From Qaidamihabitans albus (lineage in GTDB: Bacteria; Actinomycetota; Actinomycetes; Mycobacteriales; Pseudonocardiaceae), in the NCBI RefSeq assembly GCF_016464705.1, contig NZ_JAEHOB010000020.1:1-58930 (forward strand): 58,930 bases of DNA, written 5' to 3'. The stretch's first letter is position 1, and each line of letters starts with the position of its first letter. The position numbers were made by a program, and so were the translations under genes. The notes beneath the pieces were generated by a model. The model ran no database searches. It saw only the letters and a list, made by a program, of their open reading frames with translations, and had not been told where the DNA came from. This document shows, in pieces, positions 26,910 through 38,403 of the stretch.

Positions 26910-27698
26910 TCAGCGGTAGGTGAAGGTGGGTGGGCGGCGCTCAAGGAAGGCGGCGACCCCTTCCGCGTAGTCCTCGCCGTGCACGGCGGAGAGGCGGATC
27001 TCGGCAACCTCGTCGTCGCTCTCCTCGTGCCCGGCGAGGATCTTCTCGATGATCCGGTTCATGCCGCGGATCGAGGCCTGCGAGCGGGAGCACAGCGTGC
27101 GGACGAACTCCATCGTGCACTCCTCCAGCTCGTCCGGTGCGAAGACGTCGTTGACGAGCCCGATCTCGCGGGCCCGCGTGGCGTCGATCAACCCGCCGGA
27201 CAGCAGGAAGTAGCGGGCGTGCGCGGGCCCGACGAGCGCCACGAGCTGGCGGGTCGACACGAAGTCGTAGACGATGCCGAGCCTGGCCGGTGTGATCCCG
27301 AAGCGGGCATCGCTCGCCGCGAACCGGAAGTCGCTGGCCACCGAGAGCTGGCAGCCGCCGCCGATGCAGTTGCCCCGGATCATCGCCACGCTCGGCTTGC
27401 ACATCCCGGTGAGCGCGCGGACCGCGCCCTCGACCGCCCGGTCGTAGGCCGCCGCGCCCTCCGCAGACGAACGCAGGTCGGAGAACTCGCTGATGTCGGC
27501 GCCCGCGGAAAAGTCCTGTCCGGCCCCGGCGAGCACCAGGACCTTGACCGCGGGATCGTGTTCGACATCGGCGACGATCTCCGGAACGGCCGACCACATC
27601 CCGTAGCTGATCGCGTTCTTCTTCTCCGGCCGCGCGAAGGTCAGCCGCGCGACCTCACCGTCGCGCTCGAACTCGACCCCTTCGGTCCCTTCGCTCAT
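26910..27698 (-). CDS. Enoyl-CoA hydratase/isomerase family protein
   Basis: With the ATG at 27698 the protein is 262 residues, the usual crotonase length. Oxyanion-hole segments are GQDFSAGADISEF and RGNCIGGGCQLSVASDFRFA. The second catalytic Glu position of true hydratases is not conserved: the motif reads RLGIVYDFVSTRQL, as in divergent family members. It may therefore be an isomerase, decarboxylase or unknown-specificity crotonase. An in-frame open stretch upstream of 27698 overlaps rsh and is not coding. It is convergent with the aminotransferase and shares the palindrome. Confidence 0.88.
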   Translation of the reverse strand: MSEGTEGVEFERDGEVARLTFARPEKKNAISYGMWSAVPEIVADVEHDPAVKVLVLAGAGQDFSAGADISEFSDLRSSAEGAAAYDRAVEGAVRALTGMCKPSVAMIRGNCIGGGCQLSVASDFRFAASDARFGITPARLGIVYDFVSTRQLVALVGPAHARYFLLSGGLIDATRAREIGLVNDVFAPDELEECTMEFVRTLCSRSQASIRGMNRIIEKILAGHEESDDEVAEIRLSAVHGEDYAEGVAAFLERRPPTFTYR

Positions 27699-27733
27699 AG
27701 CCTCGCACCCTAGCGGTTGGGCCGGCGCGGGCC

Positions 27734-30100
<2,367 letters not shown>

Positions 30101-30188
30101 CCGCACCTCCAGCACTTGCCGGTTGATAGACACCAAGCGTAACGCGGCGGGGTGGCGATCTGTGCCCGCGGGCGGCCGGGGCCCTCCC

Positions 30189-30710
30189 TCAGCAGCTGCG
30201 CAGGGCGTGCACGGGGGTGCCGGACAGCCCGGATCGCCCGCCGAGCGCCGCGAGCTCGAGCACCACCGCGACGCCGGTCACGTGGGCACCGGCGCTCTCG
30301 ACGAGCTTCGCGGTGGCCGCCACGGTGCCGCCGGTGGCCAGCACGTCGTCGACGATCGCGACCCGCTGCCCCGCCCGCAACGACCCGGTCGGCAGTTCCA
30401 GCGTCGCGGTGCCGTACTCGAGCGCGTAGTCGACCCGGCCGGCGACCGACGGCAGCTTTCCCGGCTTGCGGACCAGCGCCACCCCGAGGCCACGCGCGTA
30501 GCCGACGGCCGCGGCCAGCACGAAGCCACGGGCCTCCACGGCGGCGAGCATGTCGACCTCGGAGCCGACCGCCTCACCGAGGGCGTCGATCACCGTGGCG
30601 AAGGCGGCGGCGTCGCCGAACAGCGGAGTGAGGTCCCGGAAGCAGATGCCCGGCTCCGGGAAGTCGGGGATCTCCGCGATCAGGTCGAGGGCCTCGTCCA
30701 GCTTCACCAT
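30189..30710 (-). CDS. apt: Adenine phosphoribosyltransferase
   Basis: The enzyme makes AMP from adenine and PRPP (purine salvage). It has 173 residues, typical length. The N-terminus [20 protein letters not shown] and the PRPP loop [17 protein letters not shown] are diagnostic. The gene starts 28 bases after the secF stop and precedes rel, the conserved actinobacterial order secD-secF-apt-rel. That linkage suggests shared transcription, with 88 bases before rel. Confidence 0.95.
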   Translation of the reverse strand: MVKLDEALDLIAEIPDFPEPGICFRDLTPLFGDAAAFATVIDALGEAVGSEVDMLAAVEARGFVLAAAVGYARGLGVALVRKPGKLPSVAGRVDYALEYGTATLELPTGSLRAGQRVAIVDDVLATGGTVAATAKLVESAGAHVTGVAVVLELAALGGRSGLSGTPVHALRSC

Positions 30711-30738
30711 GTCCGCCCGCAGCGGCGTCGCGTCGTCA

Positions 30739-31998
30739 TCACCTCTTGCGCTTGCCGGTCGGCCGCCCGCCTCGCTGGGCCTTGGGCTGCCGCGCGGGCA
30801 CGCTGGCCGCCGCGGCGTAGGCCTTCTCCTTGCGGAGCTCGGCGTCCAGCGCCTCGTCGTCGGTCACGTCGAGCTCGGCCTCGGCCGCCGCCCTGCGGGC
30901 CTGACCGGCCCGCCGGGCCTGCACGCGTTCGGCGTGCTCGCGGTACTTCGGCTCCCGCATCTTGAGGGCGCTCAGCAGCGGCGTGGCCAGTAGCACCGAC
31001 GAGAGCACTCCGGCGCTCATGCCGGTGAGCAGCACGAGCGCGAGGTCCTGCAGCGTGCCTGCGCCGAGCAGGATGTAGCCGATGACCAGCAGGCCGATGA
31101 CGGGCAGCAGCGCGATCACCGTGGTGTTGATCGACCGCATCAGGGTCTGGTTGAGCGCGAGGTTGGCCGCCTCGGGGTAGGTCCGCCTGGTCAGCCCGAG
31201 CAGGCCACGGGTGTTCTCCTTGACCTTGTCGAACACCACCACCGTGTCGTACAGCGAGAACCCGAGAATGGTCAGCAGGCCGATGACCGTCGCCGGCGTG
31301 ACCTCGAGCCCGACGAGGGCGTAGACGCCCGCGGTCACCAGGATGTCGTGCAGCAGCGCGACGAGCGCGGCGATCGCCATCCACTTCTCGAAGTAGATGA
31401 CGAGGAAGATCGTCACGAGCACGAGGAAGACACCGAGCGCGATCAGGGCCTGCTTCGAGATCTCCCCGCCCCACGACGCGCTGACGGCGCTGTCGCTGAT
31501 CACCTGTGCGCTCGGCTGCCCGTTGCCCGCCAGCGGCTGCAGCTCCTCGAAGAACGCCTGCTTGACCTGCGCCACCTCGTCGGCGTTCAGGGTGTTGGAG
31601 CGAACCTGGATGGCGGCCGCGTCCCCGAGCCCGACCTGCTGGGCCTCCGAGGCGGGCTCACCCAGCGCGTCGGCGAAGACGCTCTTGGCCTCGTCCGGGG
31701 TGATCGGCCCCTGCGCGCCCTGCGCAGGCATCTGGATCTGCGTGCCGCCCTCGAACTCGATGCCGAGGTTGAAGCCACGTACCCCGAGCCCCAGGATACT
31801 GATCAGCGCGAGCACCGCGAAGAAGCCGAACCAGCGCCTGCGGTTGCCGACGATGTCGAACGCGCCCGTGCCGGTGTAGAGCCGGTGCAGCGTGGACTTC
31901 GTACCGGACGCGCTCGGTGATCCACCGGTGGCGTCCGTGGTCGGTGCCTTCTGCCCGGACTCCGCGGCCCTCGTCCCGTTCCCGTTCTCGCCGACCAC
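30739..31998 (-). CDS. secF: Protein translocase subunit SecF
   Basis: SecF works with SecD in proton-driven late steps of protein export. The protein is 419 residues, longer than the classic form because of disordered N- and C-terminal tails (basic end RGGRPTGKRKR). The signature LGIEFEGGTQIQM follows the first membrane helix (RWFGFFAVLALISILGLGVRG). The other five helices contain LLTILGFSLYDTVVVFDKVKE and RSINTTVIALLPVIGLLVIG. The GTG start is one base after the secD stop, and its AAGGAGG lies inside the secD end, so translation is coupled. Confidence 0.95.
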   Translation of the reverse strand: MVGENGNGTRAAESGQKAPTTDATGGSPSASGTKSTLHRLYTGTGAFDIVGNRRRWFGFFAVLALISILGLGVRGFNLGIEFEGGTQIQMPAQGAQGPITPDEAKSVFADALGEPASEAQQVGLGDAAAIQVRSNTLNADEVAQVKQAFFEELQPLAGNGQPSAQVISDSAVSASWGGEISKQALIALGVFLVLVTIFLVIYFEKWMAIAALVALLHDILVTAGVYALVGLEVTPATVIGLLTILGFSLYDTVVVFDKVKENTRGLLGLTRRTYPEAANLALNQTLMRSINTTVIALLPVIGLLVIGYILLGAGTLQDLALVLLTGMSAGVLSSVLLATPLLSALKMREPKYREHAERVQARRAGQARRAAAEAELDVTDDEALDAELRKEKAYAAAASVPARQPKAQRGGRPTGKRKR

Positions 31999-31999
31999 G

Positions 32000-33709
32000 T
32001 CAGGCCTCCTTCACGGCTGCGCCGACGCGGCCGGTGGCGCGGCGCCGTTGCTCGCCGAGTCTCTGCACCGTACCCAGACCGGACAGCTTCGGACTGGACA
32101 GCCTCTTCGACTTCGCGACCAGTGCCACCAGCGGATGCGTCACCAGGAAGACGACGGTCAGGTCCAGCACCGTGGACATGCCGAGGGTGAACGCGAAGCC
32201 CTTCACCTCGCCGACCGCGAGGGCGTAGAGCACGGCCGCGGCCAGGAACAGGATCGCGTCCGAGGCCAGGATCGTGCGCCGTGCGCGGACCCAGCCGCGC
32301 GGCACCGCGGAGCGGAACGTCCGGCCCTCTCTCATCTCGTCCTTGAGCCGTTCGAAGTACACGACGAACGAGTCGGCGGTGACACCGATGGCGACGATGA
32401 ACCCGGCGACGCCCGCGAGGTCGAGGGTGAAGCCGATCCATCGGCCGAGCAGCACCAGCACCGCGTAGACGATCGCCCCGGACAGGATCAGCGACAGCAC
32501 GGTCAGCACACCCAACATCCGGTAGTAGAACAGGCAGTAGATGAACACCAGGGCGATGCCGATCGCGCCTGCGATCAGGCCCGCCTCCAGCGACGCGAGG
32601 CCGAGCGTGGCCGACACCGTGGTCGCGTCCGAGGACGAGAACGACAACGGCAGCGAGCCGTACTTCAGCACGTCGGCCAGGTTCTTCGCCTCCTGCTGCC
32701 CGAACTGGCCGGTGATCTCCGTGCGGCCGTCGGGAATGGCCACGGTGATGTTCGGTGCCGACACGACCCGGGTGTCCAGCACGAACGCGGCGCGCTCGTT
32801 GATGTTGTTCGACGTGAAGTCGGCCCAGGTATCCGCGCCCTGACTCTTGAAGCTCAGGTTGACCACCCAGGCCCCGCGCTGGTCGTTGAAGCCGGCCGAG
32901 GCGTCCTCGATCTGGGTGCCTTCGAGGAAGACCGGCCCGAGGACGTACTTCTCGCTGCCGTCCTCGTTGCACGTCACCAGCGGCAGTTGTGGATCGTCGT
33001 TGCCGACGAGGGGGTCCTGCGCGGCACAGTTCAGCTGGGCCATCGCCTGCTGCTGCGCCTGCTGCGCCGCGAGCATGGCCGCCTGGTCGTTCGGGTCGGC
33101 CGGAACGAGCGCCGGGTTCTGCCGGACCTCCTTCGCCGCCTGGATCTCGGCGGCAATCTCGTCCTGGACGTTGCCGGAGTCCGGTGGCGGGCTCGGGTCC
33201 TGCGCCGGAGCGGCGCCGGGAGCGCTACCACCGCCGGTCGGCGGGGGATCCGGCGTCGCCGACGGCTCGCCGGACGGCTGCCCGGCCTCGCCCTGCTGCT
33301 GACCGCCCTGCTGCTGCGGCACCGCCGCAGCGGGCTGGGCGGTGATGACCTTGCGGAAGCCGAGCTTGGCGGTCCGGCCGAGGCTCTTGGCCTGCTCGCC
33401 CTCCTCGCCGGGAACGGTGATGATCACGTTCTGCCCGTCGAGCACGACCTCGGCGCCGCTGACACCGATGCCGTTGACGCGGGTCTCGATGATCTGCCGG
33501 GCCTGGTTGAGCTGCTCACGCGAGGGCTCGGCGCCGTCCGGCGTACGGGCCGTCAGCGTGACCCGGGTGCCGCCCTGCAGGTCGATGCCCAGTTTCGGGG
33601 TCGGCTTGCCGTCGCCGGTGAAGAACACCAGGGAGTACAGCGCCACGACGATCAGGGCGAAAAAGGCGAGATAGCGTCCCGGGCGGACGCGCCCGGCGGG
33701 AGGTGCCAC
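32000..33709 (-). CDS. secD: Protein translocase subunit SecD
   Basis: SecD has 569 residues. TM1 (YLAFFALIVVALYSLVFFTG) is followed by LGIDLQGGTRVTL. A long extracytoplasmic P1 domain carries a Gln/Pro/Gly-rich insertion at about 125-225 (QQQGGQQQGEAGQP), which is common in actinobacteria. The C-terminal five-helix bundle contains GVAGFIVAIGVTADSFVVYF. The gene is separated from yajC by 179 bases that contain two strong hairpins, in contrast to the tight secD-secF junction, so secDF may have its own promoter or be attenuated. Confidence 0.95.
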   Translation of the reverse strand: MAPPAGRVRPGRYLAFFALIVVALYSLVFFTGDGKPTPKLGIDLQGGTRVTLTARTPDGAEPSREQLNQARQIIETRVNGIGVSGAEVVLDGQNVIITVPGEEGEQAKSLGRTAKLGFRKVITAQPAAAVPQQQGGQQQGEAGQPSGEPSATPDPPPTGGGSAPGAAPAQDPSPPPDSGNVQDEIAAEIQAAKEVRQNPALVPADPNDQAAMLAAQQAQQQAMAQLNCAAQDPLVGNDDPQLPLVTCNEDGSEKYVLGPVFLEGTQIEDASAGFNDQRGAWVVNLSFKSQGADTWADFTSNNINERAAFVLDTRVVSAPNITVAIPDGRTEITGQFGQQEAKNLADVLKYGSLPLSFSSSDATTVSATLGLASLEAGLIAGAIGIALVFIYCLFYYRMLGVLTVLSLILSGAIVYAVLVLLGRWIGFTLDLAGVAGFIVAIGVTADSFVVYFERLKDEMREGRTFRSAVPRGWVRARRTILASDAILFLAAAVLYALAVGEVKGFAFTLGMSTVLDLTVVFLVTHPLVALVAKSKRLSSPKLSGLGTVQRLGEQRRRATGRVGAAVKEA

Positions 33710-33793
33710 GGTCGGTCGGTCTCCTCGAACTGGTTCAGCAGCTTACGGGTCGTTCGTGCCGGTGCTCGGCCGCCGTTCGTGAGACAGCGAACA

Positions 33794-33827
33794 CACGCAG
33801 CACCGAGACAGTACTCGGCGCTGCGTG
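33794..33827. promoter_or_regulatory. Hairpin upstream of secD
   Basis: CACGCAGC (33794-33801) pairs with GCTGCGTG (33820-33827). After one A/C mismatch, CCGAG (33803-33807) pairs with CTCGG (33814-33818) around the loop ACAGTA. It lies about 85 bases upstream of the secD start. GAACACAGTGTTC, nearly palindromic, follows at 33828-33840. Confidence 0.6.
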
Positions 33828-33845
33828 AACACAGTGTTCGACCCT

Positions 33846-33868
33846 CACCGGTGCGGTTCGCACCGGTG
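33846..33868 (-). terminator. Hairpin after yajC
   Basis: CACCGGTGCG and CGCACCGGTG form a perfect 10-bp stem with a 3-base loop GTT, about 21 bases after the yajC stop. It lacks a U-tract. It is a possible terminator or attenuator before secD. Confidence 0.6.
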
Positions 33869-33888
33869 ATGCGAAGGGTGCGTCTGCC

Positions 33889-34284
33889 CTACTTCTTGCC
33901 GTGCTCGAGCGGCGGTGCGACCTGGGCGCTCTGCTTGGAGTCGTCCTCCGAGTCGGCCGTCTCGGCGGCGGACTCGGACTCGTCCGCGGAGGAGAGCTCG
34001 TCGGTGTCGGCGTCCTCGTCGATCGGGTTGATCTTCTCGCGCACCGCCTGCCGCAGCCACGTCGTGACCAGGCCGTCGGCGATCTCGAGGTCGATCGTGC
34101 TCTCGTCGCTGGCGTCCGCCACCGTCGCGTACATACCCGACGTGGTCATGACCCGGTCGCCCTCGGTCAGGCTGTTCTGCAGCTCTTGCTGCTGGGCCTG
34201 CAACCTCTTCTGCTTGCGCGTGCCCATCACCAACGGGATGGCGACAACCAGCATGAGCAGCAGCGGCAGGAAAAGGCCTTCCAT
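33889..34284 (-). CDS. yajC: Preprotein translocase subunit YajC
   Basis: This small membrane partner of SecDF has 131 residues. An N-terminal helix FLPLLLMLVVAIPLVMGTRK (about 4-23) is followed by QQELQNSLTEGDRVMTTSGM, the YajC core motif, and an acidic C-terminal tail (DADTDELSSADESESAAET). The start ATG at 34284 is preceded by GGAG. It lies downstream of ruvB, with a terminator-like hairpin between them, and upstream of secD. Confidence 0.93.
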   Translation of the reverse strand: MEGLFLPLLLMLVVAIPLVMGTRKQKRLQAQQQELQNSLTEGDRVMTTSGMYATVADASDESTIDLEIADGLVTTWLRQAVREKINPIDEDADTDELSSADESESAAETADSEDDSKQSAQVAPPLEHGKK

Positions 34285-34358
34285 AATTCTCCATTCGAAG
34301 GACGCCGCCGCCTGGGCGATACGTCCCGAGTTTGTCTGGATGTGCTCTATCGAGTGTG

Positions 34359-34388
34359 CCAGGTGCTGCCGAGAAAGCCAGCACCTGG
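34359..34388 (-). terminator. Hairpin between ruvB and yajC
   Basis: CCAGGTGCTG (34359-34368) pairs perfectly with CAGCACCTGG (34379-34388) around a 10-base loop. It lies about 42 bases past the ruvB stop. It probably ends the ruvCAB transcript. Confidence 0.65.
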
Positions 34389-34412
34389 TATAGCCGCACC
34401 CGCAGATGCCCT

Positions 34413-34444
34413 GTCAGTCGAACAACGTGTCAGTCGAACAACGT
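34413..34444. repeat. 16-bp tandem duplication over the ruvB stop codon
   Basis: GTCAGTCGAACAACGT occurs twice without a gap (34413-34428 and 34429-34444). The right copy encodes the last residues and stop of RuvB on the minus strand. The left copy repeats them past the stop. Confidence 0.85.
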
Positions 34445-35494
34445 CGGCGCACCCTCCGCCCGCGCGAACTCCGCGGGCGGCGAGAGCCCGAGATGTTCCC
34501 ACGCGGACGCCGTGGCGACGCGACCGCGCGGAGTGCGCGCGAGCATACCCGCGCGCACGAGATACGGCTCACAGACCTCCTCGACCGTCGTCGTCTCCTC
34601 CCCCACCGCGACGGCGAGGGTGGACACGCCCACGGGGCCGCCGCCGAACGAGCGGACGAGCGCGGTGAGCACCGCCCGGTCGAGCCGGTCGAGGCCCAGT
34701 TCGTCGATGTCGTAGACGTCCAGCGCCGCCCTGACGACCTCCCGCGTGGCGCGGCCGTCGGCGCGGACCTCGGCGTAGTCTCGCACCCGGCGGAGCAGGC
34801 GGTTGGCGATCCTGGGTGTGCCGCGCGAACGCCGCGCGATCTCGGCCCTGCCCTCGTCCTCGACCACGATACCGAGGATCGAGGCGGCACGGGCGACGAC
34901 GAGCTCCAGTTCGGCGGCGGTGTAGAACTCCATCTGGCCGGTGAAGCCGAACCGGTCCCGCAGCGGCCCCGTCAGTGTTCCCGACCGGGTGGTGGCGCCG
35001 ACCAGCGTGAACGGCGCGATCTCCAGCGGGATGCTGGTGGCACCCGGCCCCTTGCCGACGACGACGTCGACCCGGAAGTCCTCCATCGCGAGGTAGAGCA
35101 TCTCCTCGGCCGGCCGGGCGATCCGGTGGATCTCGTCGATGAACAGGACGTCGCCCTCCGCGAGGTTGGACAGCATCGCGGCAAGGTCGCCCGCCCGTTC
35201 CAGCGCGGGGCCGGAGGTGATCCGGATGGCCGCGTCGAGCTCCGCCGCGATGATCATCGCCATGCTGGTCTTGCCGAGGCCGGGCGGCCCGGAGAGCAGC
35301 ACGTGGTCGGGCGGCACGCGGCGCCTGCGCGCGCTCTCCAGCACCAGCTGCAACTGCTCGCGCACCCTCGGCTGCCCGACGAAGTCGTCCAGCTTGCGCG
35401 GGCGCAGCGTCGTCTCCACCTCGCGCTCGCCCGTCTCCGGGAGCGCCGAAAGCGGGGCGGCGGCCGGCTCCTCGGTCATGTCCTCATCGTGCAT
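34430..35494 (-). CDS. ruvB: Holliday junction branch-migration helicase RuvB
   Basis: RuvB is the AAA+ motor of the RuvAB complex. It has 354 residues. Walker A is in [16 protein letters not shown], Walker B in [16 protein letters not shown], sensor 1 in [12 protein letters not shown], the arginine-finger region in GPLRDRFGF, and the C-terminal winged helix in [19 protein letters not shown]. It starts nine bases after the ruvA stop in the ruvC-ruvA-ruvB operon headed by a LexA box. Its end carries a 16-bp tandem duplication that leaves the protein unchanged. Confidence 0.96.
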   Translation of the reverse strand: MHDEDMTEEPAAAPLSALPETGEREVETTLRPRKLDDFVGQPRVREQLQLVLESARRRRVPPDHVLLSGPPGLGKTSMAMIIAAELDAAIRITSGPALERAGDLAAMLSNLAEGDVLFIDEIHRIARPAEEMLYLAMEDFRVDVVVGKGPGATSIPLEIAPFTLVGATTRSGTLTGPLRDRFGFTGQMEFYTAAELELVVARAASILGIVVEDEGRAEIARRSRGTPRIANRLLRRVRDYAEVRADGRATREVVRAALDVYDIDELGLDRLDRAVLTALVRSFGGGPVGVSTLAVAVGEETTTVEEVCEPYLVRAGMLARTPRGRVATASAWEHLGLSPPAEFARAEGAPTLFD

Positions 35495-35503
35495 CGGCGC
35501 CCG

Positions 35504-36103
35504 CTACTGCTTGCGGCCGAGGGTCGCCAGCGCGGCGCGCAGGACGCTCGACGTGTCCCCGGCACCGTCGGCCGCGACCTTCTCCACGGCCTGCTCGGCC
35601 TGCCTGACGGGAAAGCCCAGCCCGACGAGCGCCTCCACCACCTCGGCCCGCATGGCGGAGCCGGCGGGTGCCTGAGCCGTGTCCGGTGCGGCCGCGGGCT
35701 CGGCGGCCAGGACCTTGTCCCGCAGTTCCAGCGTGAGCCGCTCGGCACCCTTGCGGCCGATACCGGGGACCTGCGTCAGCACGGTGATGCTGCCTTCGGC
35801 GAGCGCGGTCCGCAGTTTGTCGGGTTCCAGCACGGCCAGCGCGGCCAGTGCGAGCCGGGGCCCTATCCCGGAGACGGTCTGCAACAGGGTGAACAGGTCG
35901 CGCGCGTCGGTGTCGGCGAACCCGAACAGGGTGAGCGAGTCCTCCCGGACGACGAGCGAGGTGTGCAGCCGCGCCTGCTCGCCGCGGCGCAGGGTCGCCA
36001 GCGTCGCCGGGGTGGCCTGCACGGCCATGCCGACCCCGCCGACCTCGATCACCAGGTGGTCGAGCCCGATCGAGAGCACCTCGCCGCGCACCGAGGAGAT
36101 CAT
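35504..36103 (-). CDS. ruvA: Holliday junction-binding protein RuvA
   Basis: RuvA binds four-way junctions and loads RuvB. With the ATG at 36103, overlapping the ruvC stop by four bases, it has 199 residues, the usual size. It has an N-terminal OB-fold ([20 protein letters not shown]), then two helix-hairpin-helix motifs ([19 protein letters not shown] and [19 protein letters not shown]). After a flexible linker comes the RuvB-binding C-terminal domain ([20 protein letters not shown]). Confidence 0.95.
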   Translation of the reverse strand: MISSVRGEVLSIGLDHLVIEVGGVGMAVQATPATLATLRRGEQARLHTSLVVREDSLTLFGFADTDARDLFTLLQTVSGIGPRLALAALAVLEPDKLRTALAEGSITVLTQVPGIGRKGAERLTLELRDKVLAAEPAAAPDTAQAPAGSAMRAEVVEALVGLGFPVRQAEQAVEKVAADGAGDTSSVLRAALATLGRKQ

Positions 36104-36690
36104 CTTTTCGCTCCCGTCGTCCCGTCCTTCGCGCTCCGGCGGGCCGCGGCCAGCCGGGCCCGGTGGGCACGGGCCAGCTCGGCGGCCCGCGCCTCCGCCT
36201 CCTCCAGCCGCGCGCGCATCGGCTCCCGCCACAGGTGGCAGATGGCCAGCGCGAGGGCATCGGCGGCGTCGGCGGGGCTCGGCTTCTCCACGAGCTTGAG
36301 CAGCCTGGTGACCATGCCCGTGACCTGCGCCTTGTCGGCTCTGCCGGAACCGGTGACCGCCGCCTTGACCTCACTCGGCGTGTGGAAGACGACCGGCAGC
36401 CCGCGGCGGGCGGCGCTCAGCGCCACCACGCCACCGGCCTGGGCGGTGCCCATCACCGTGCGCACATTGTGCTGGCTGAACACGCGTTCGACCGCGACGG
36501 CCCCGGGCCGGTAGGTGTCCAGCCACTCCTCGACCGTGTCCGAGATCCGCAGCAGCCGGGCCGCGACGTCGGCGTCGGCGTCGGTTCGCACCACGTCCAC
36601 GGCGACGCAGGTGATCGTGCGGCCGAGACCGCCATCCACCACACCGAGGCCGCAGCGGGTCAGCCCGGGGTCCACGCCGAGCACTCGCAC
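36100..36690 (-). CDS. ruvC: Crossover junction endodeoxyribonuclease RuvC
   Basis: RuvC resolves Holliday junctions. It has 196 residues. The acidic catalytic residues are visible: Asp7 in [11 protein letters not shown], Glu in [11 protein letters not shown], and two Asp near [12 protein letters not shown]. The C-terminal tail is basic and longer than in E. coli. GTG start at 36690 with GAAGGAG upstream. A near-perfect LexA box is 15 bases ahead of the start, and the three ruv genes overlap or nearly abut, so ruvCAB is DNA-damage inducible as in mycobacteria. Confidence 0.96.
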   Translation of the reverse strand: MRVLGVDPGLTRCGLGVVDGGLGRTITCVAVDVVRTDADADVAARLLRISDTVEEWLDTYRPGAVAVERVFSQHNVRTVMGTAQAGGVVALSAARRGLPVVFHTPSEVKAAVTGSGRADKAQVTGMVTRLLKLVEKPSPADAADALALAICHLWREPMRARLEEAEARAAELARAHRARLAAARRSAKDGTTGAKR

Positions 36691-36705
36691 CGGGTCTCCT
36701 TCGCA

Positions 36706-36721
36706 ACGAACACCAGTTCGA
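36706..36721. promoter_or_regulatory. LexA (SOS) box of the ruvCAB operon
   Basis: ACGAACACCAGTTCGA matches TCGAAC-N4-GTTCGA at 11 of 12 defined positions. On the minus strand a TAGCCT hexamer (36728-36733) could be the -10, placing the box at the transcription start. The start codon lies 15 bases downstream. Confidence 0.85.
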
Positions 36722-36784
36722 GCACGAAGGCTACCGGTCTCCCCCGCCGCCTCCGCCGAGACTCGCCGGAGCGCCGCGGAAGGA

Positions 36785-37705
36785 TCAGGGCAGCCGGACG
36801 AGTGCCTGCACCGGGAGGTGGTCCGAGGGGTAGCGGCCGTCCAGCCGGAAGGGGTTGATCGCCGCGGCGATCACCTCGACCCTGGACCCGGCCAGCACCC
36901 AGTCGATCCGGTTCGCGCCCTCCACCGGGTCCCGGTAGTTCGGGAACGTCCCCCACGCGGGAGTGCGCCGCTCACCCGCGTCCCAGGTGTCGACCAGCCC
37001 GCCGTCGGTGACGAGGACGCGGTAGGACTCCGATCCCGGCGCCGGGGTGTTGAAATCGCCGGTCAGCACCACCGGGACGGCGGGATCGAAGCCGGCGATC
37101 CGGTCGCGCACGAGTTCGGCGCTGCGCACGCGCGAGTTCTCCGACCGATGGTCGAAGTGGGTGTTGACGTGCGTGAACTCCTTGCCCGTGCGGCGGTCGC
37201 GGAAGCGCACCCACGTCACCATCCGGACGACCGTGTTGCCCCACGACGTCGAGCCGATCACCTCCGGCGTGTCGGACAGCCAGAAGTGGTCGAAGGCGAC
37301 CGGCCGCACCCGGCGGGTGTCGAAGTACACCGCCATGAATTCGCCGCGGCTACCGCCCTCCCGGCCGAGGCCGATCCAGTCGAAGTACGGCGGCAGGTCC
37401 TCGGCAACCTGGCCGACCTGGTGGTACAGCGCCTCCTGCACGCCGAGCACCGTGGGCCGCTCGATCTCGAGGTACCGGGCGAGCACCGGCCTGCGGTCCG
37501 CCCACGAGTCCGCGGAGCCCGGCGCAGCGCCGGTGTCGTAGCGAATGTTGAACGAGACCACGTGCAGCCGGTCACCGGTCGCCTCCCCGATCACCGCCCG
37601 GCCCGGCCCGCCCCTGGTCCCGCCACGGGCGACACCACCGCCCAGCAGTCCGGCGACCCCGGCCACGCCGGCCATGCCCAGCGCGCTCCGCCGCGAAACG
37701 TCCAT
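36785..37705 (-). CDS. Tat-exported endonuclease/exonuclease/phosphatase family protein
   Basis: This 306-residue protein opens with a twin-arginine signal, [20 protein letters not shown], so it is probably secreted. The EEP catalytic blocks are all present: [43 protein letters not shown] and YPSDHLPVQ. Members hydrolyse phosphodiesters of nucleic acids, lipids or sugars. The substrate is unknown. The ATG start has GAGGAGG five to six bases upstream, and that Shine-Dalgarno can pair with a complementary sequence 13 bases earlier in the mRNA. Confidence 0.88.
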   Translation of the reverse strand: MDVSRRSALGMAGVAGVAGLLGGGVARGGTRGGPGRAVIGEATGDRLHVVSFNIRYDTGAAPGSADSWADRRPVLARYLEIERPTVLGVQEALYHQVGQVAEDLPPYFDWIGLGREGGSRGEFMAVYFDTRRVRPVAFDHFWLSDTPEVIGSTSWGNTVVRMVTWVRFRDRRTGKEFTHVNTHFDHRSENSRVRSAELVRDRIAGFDPAVPVVLTGDFNTPAPGSESYRVLVTDGGLVDTWDAGERRTPAWGTFPNYRDPVEGANRIDWVLAGSRVEVIAAAINPFRLDGRYPSDHLPVQALVRLP

Positions 37706-37710
37706 GACAA

Positions 37711-37739
37711 CCTCCTCGGTCTCTGCTGCTTCGAGGAGG
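37711..37739 (-). promoter_or_regulatory. Shine-Dalgarno-sequestering hairpin of the EEP gene
   Basis: In the mRNA, CCTCCTCG (from 37739-37732) is followed by a 13-base loop and CGAGGAGG (37718-37711), an exact 8-bp complement. The second arm is the ribosome binding site of the gene starting at 37705, so the stem would hide it. Confidence 0.6.
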
Positions 37740-37829
37740 ACTCTGTCCGGTGATCGTGTGCGGCGAGCCGCGAGCGGGCGAAGGAAAGGCGAACGGCGGC
37801 AGAACTCAAGGAACGTCCACTATGGACGG

Positions 37830-38348
37830 TCAGGGGCCGTTGCCGCCGGGCGTCCAGCTCTCCGGCGCACCGCTCACCGTGAGCACGGGCTGCCATTGCG
37901 CGAAGCCCTCCGGCGCGTCCCGGCTCCACGGCCAGTGTCCCTCCGGCGTCGGAACGATGATCTGCACCGCGGGGAAGTCGCCGTCGGGATAGACCAGGAA
38001 CGCGCTGCCGAAGAACTCCGGGTAGTGGCCACTGGCCACCTTCTCGAAGGTGATCGGGACGCCGTCGAAGAAGTCGTGGTAGAGCCTGCCGAACTCGAAC
38101 CGCTCCCCCGCCGCGGCCCGGTCCACGTACGCGTCGAGCAGTACCTGCGCCATGTCGCCGGGCAGCCCGACCACGACCGCCTCCGGCACGCCGTGCAGCG
38201 CCCACGCGCAGACGGTGAACGAGTACCCGGCACCGTTCTGGTCAGCGGCGACCGCGATGATCGCGTTGCCGTGTTCCTGGCCCTGGGCGACGATCCACTC
38301 GCGCAGTTCCTCGTCGTTGTCCGCAACGGTCTCGGTCACGGCGGACAT
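37830..38348 (-). CDS. DUF4262 domain-containing protein
   Basis: With the ATG at 38348 (MSAVTETV) the protein is 172 residues. It has the DUF4262 pattern: a helix with a conserved HG (QEHGNAIIAVAAD), then YSFTVCAWALHGVPEAVVVG and GERFEFGRLYHDFFDGVPIT. It ends in a Trp-rich part. No enzymatic role is known for the family. It is soluble. It lies between yebC and the Tat-exported gene on the same strand, an accessory position relative to the usual yebC-ruvC adjacency. Confidence 0.8.
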   Translation of the reverse strand: MSAVTETVADNDEELREWIVAQGQEHGNAIIAVAADQNGAGYSFTVCAWALHGVPEAVVVGLPGDMAQVLLDAYVDRAAAGERFEFGRLYHDFFDGVPITFEKVASGHYPEFFGSAFLVYPDGDFPAVQIIVPTPEGHWPWSRDAPEGFAQWQPVLTVSGAPESWTPGGNGP

Positions 38349-38403
38349 TGTGCCGTATCGCGGTGGCCGCGCACAGGACCCGCGCCCGGGTTTTCGCCGC
38401 CGA

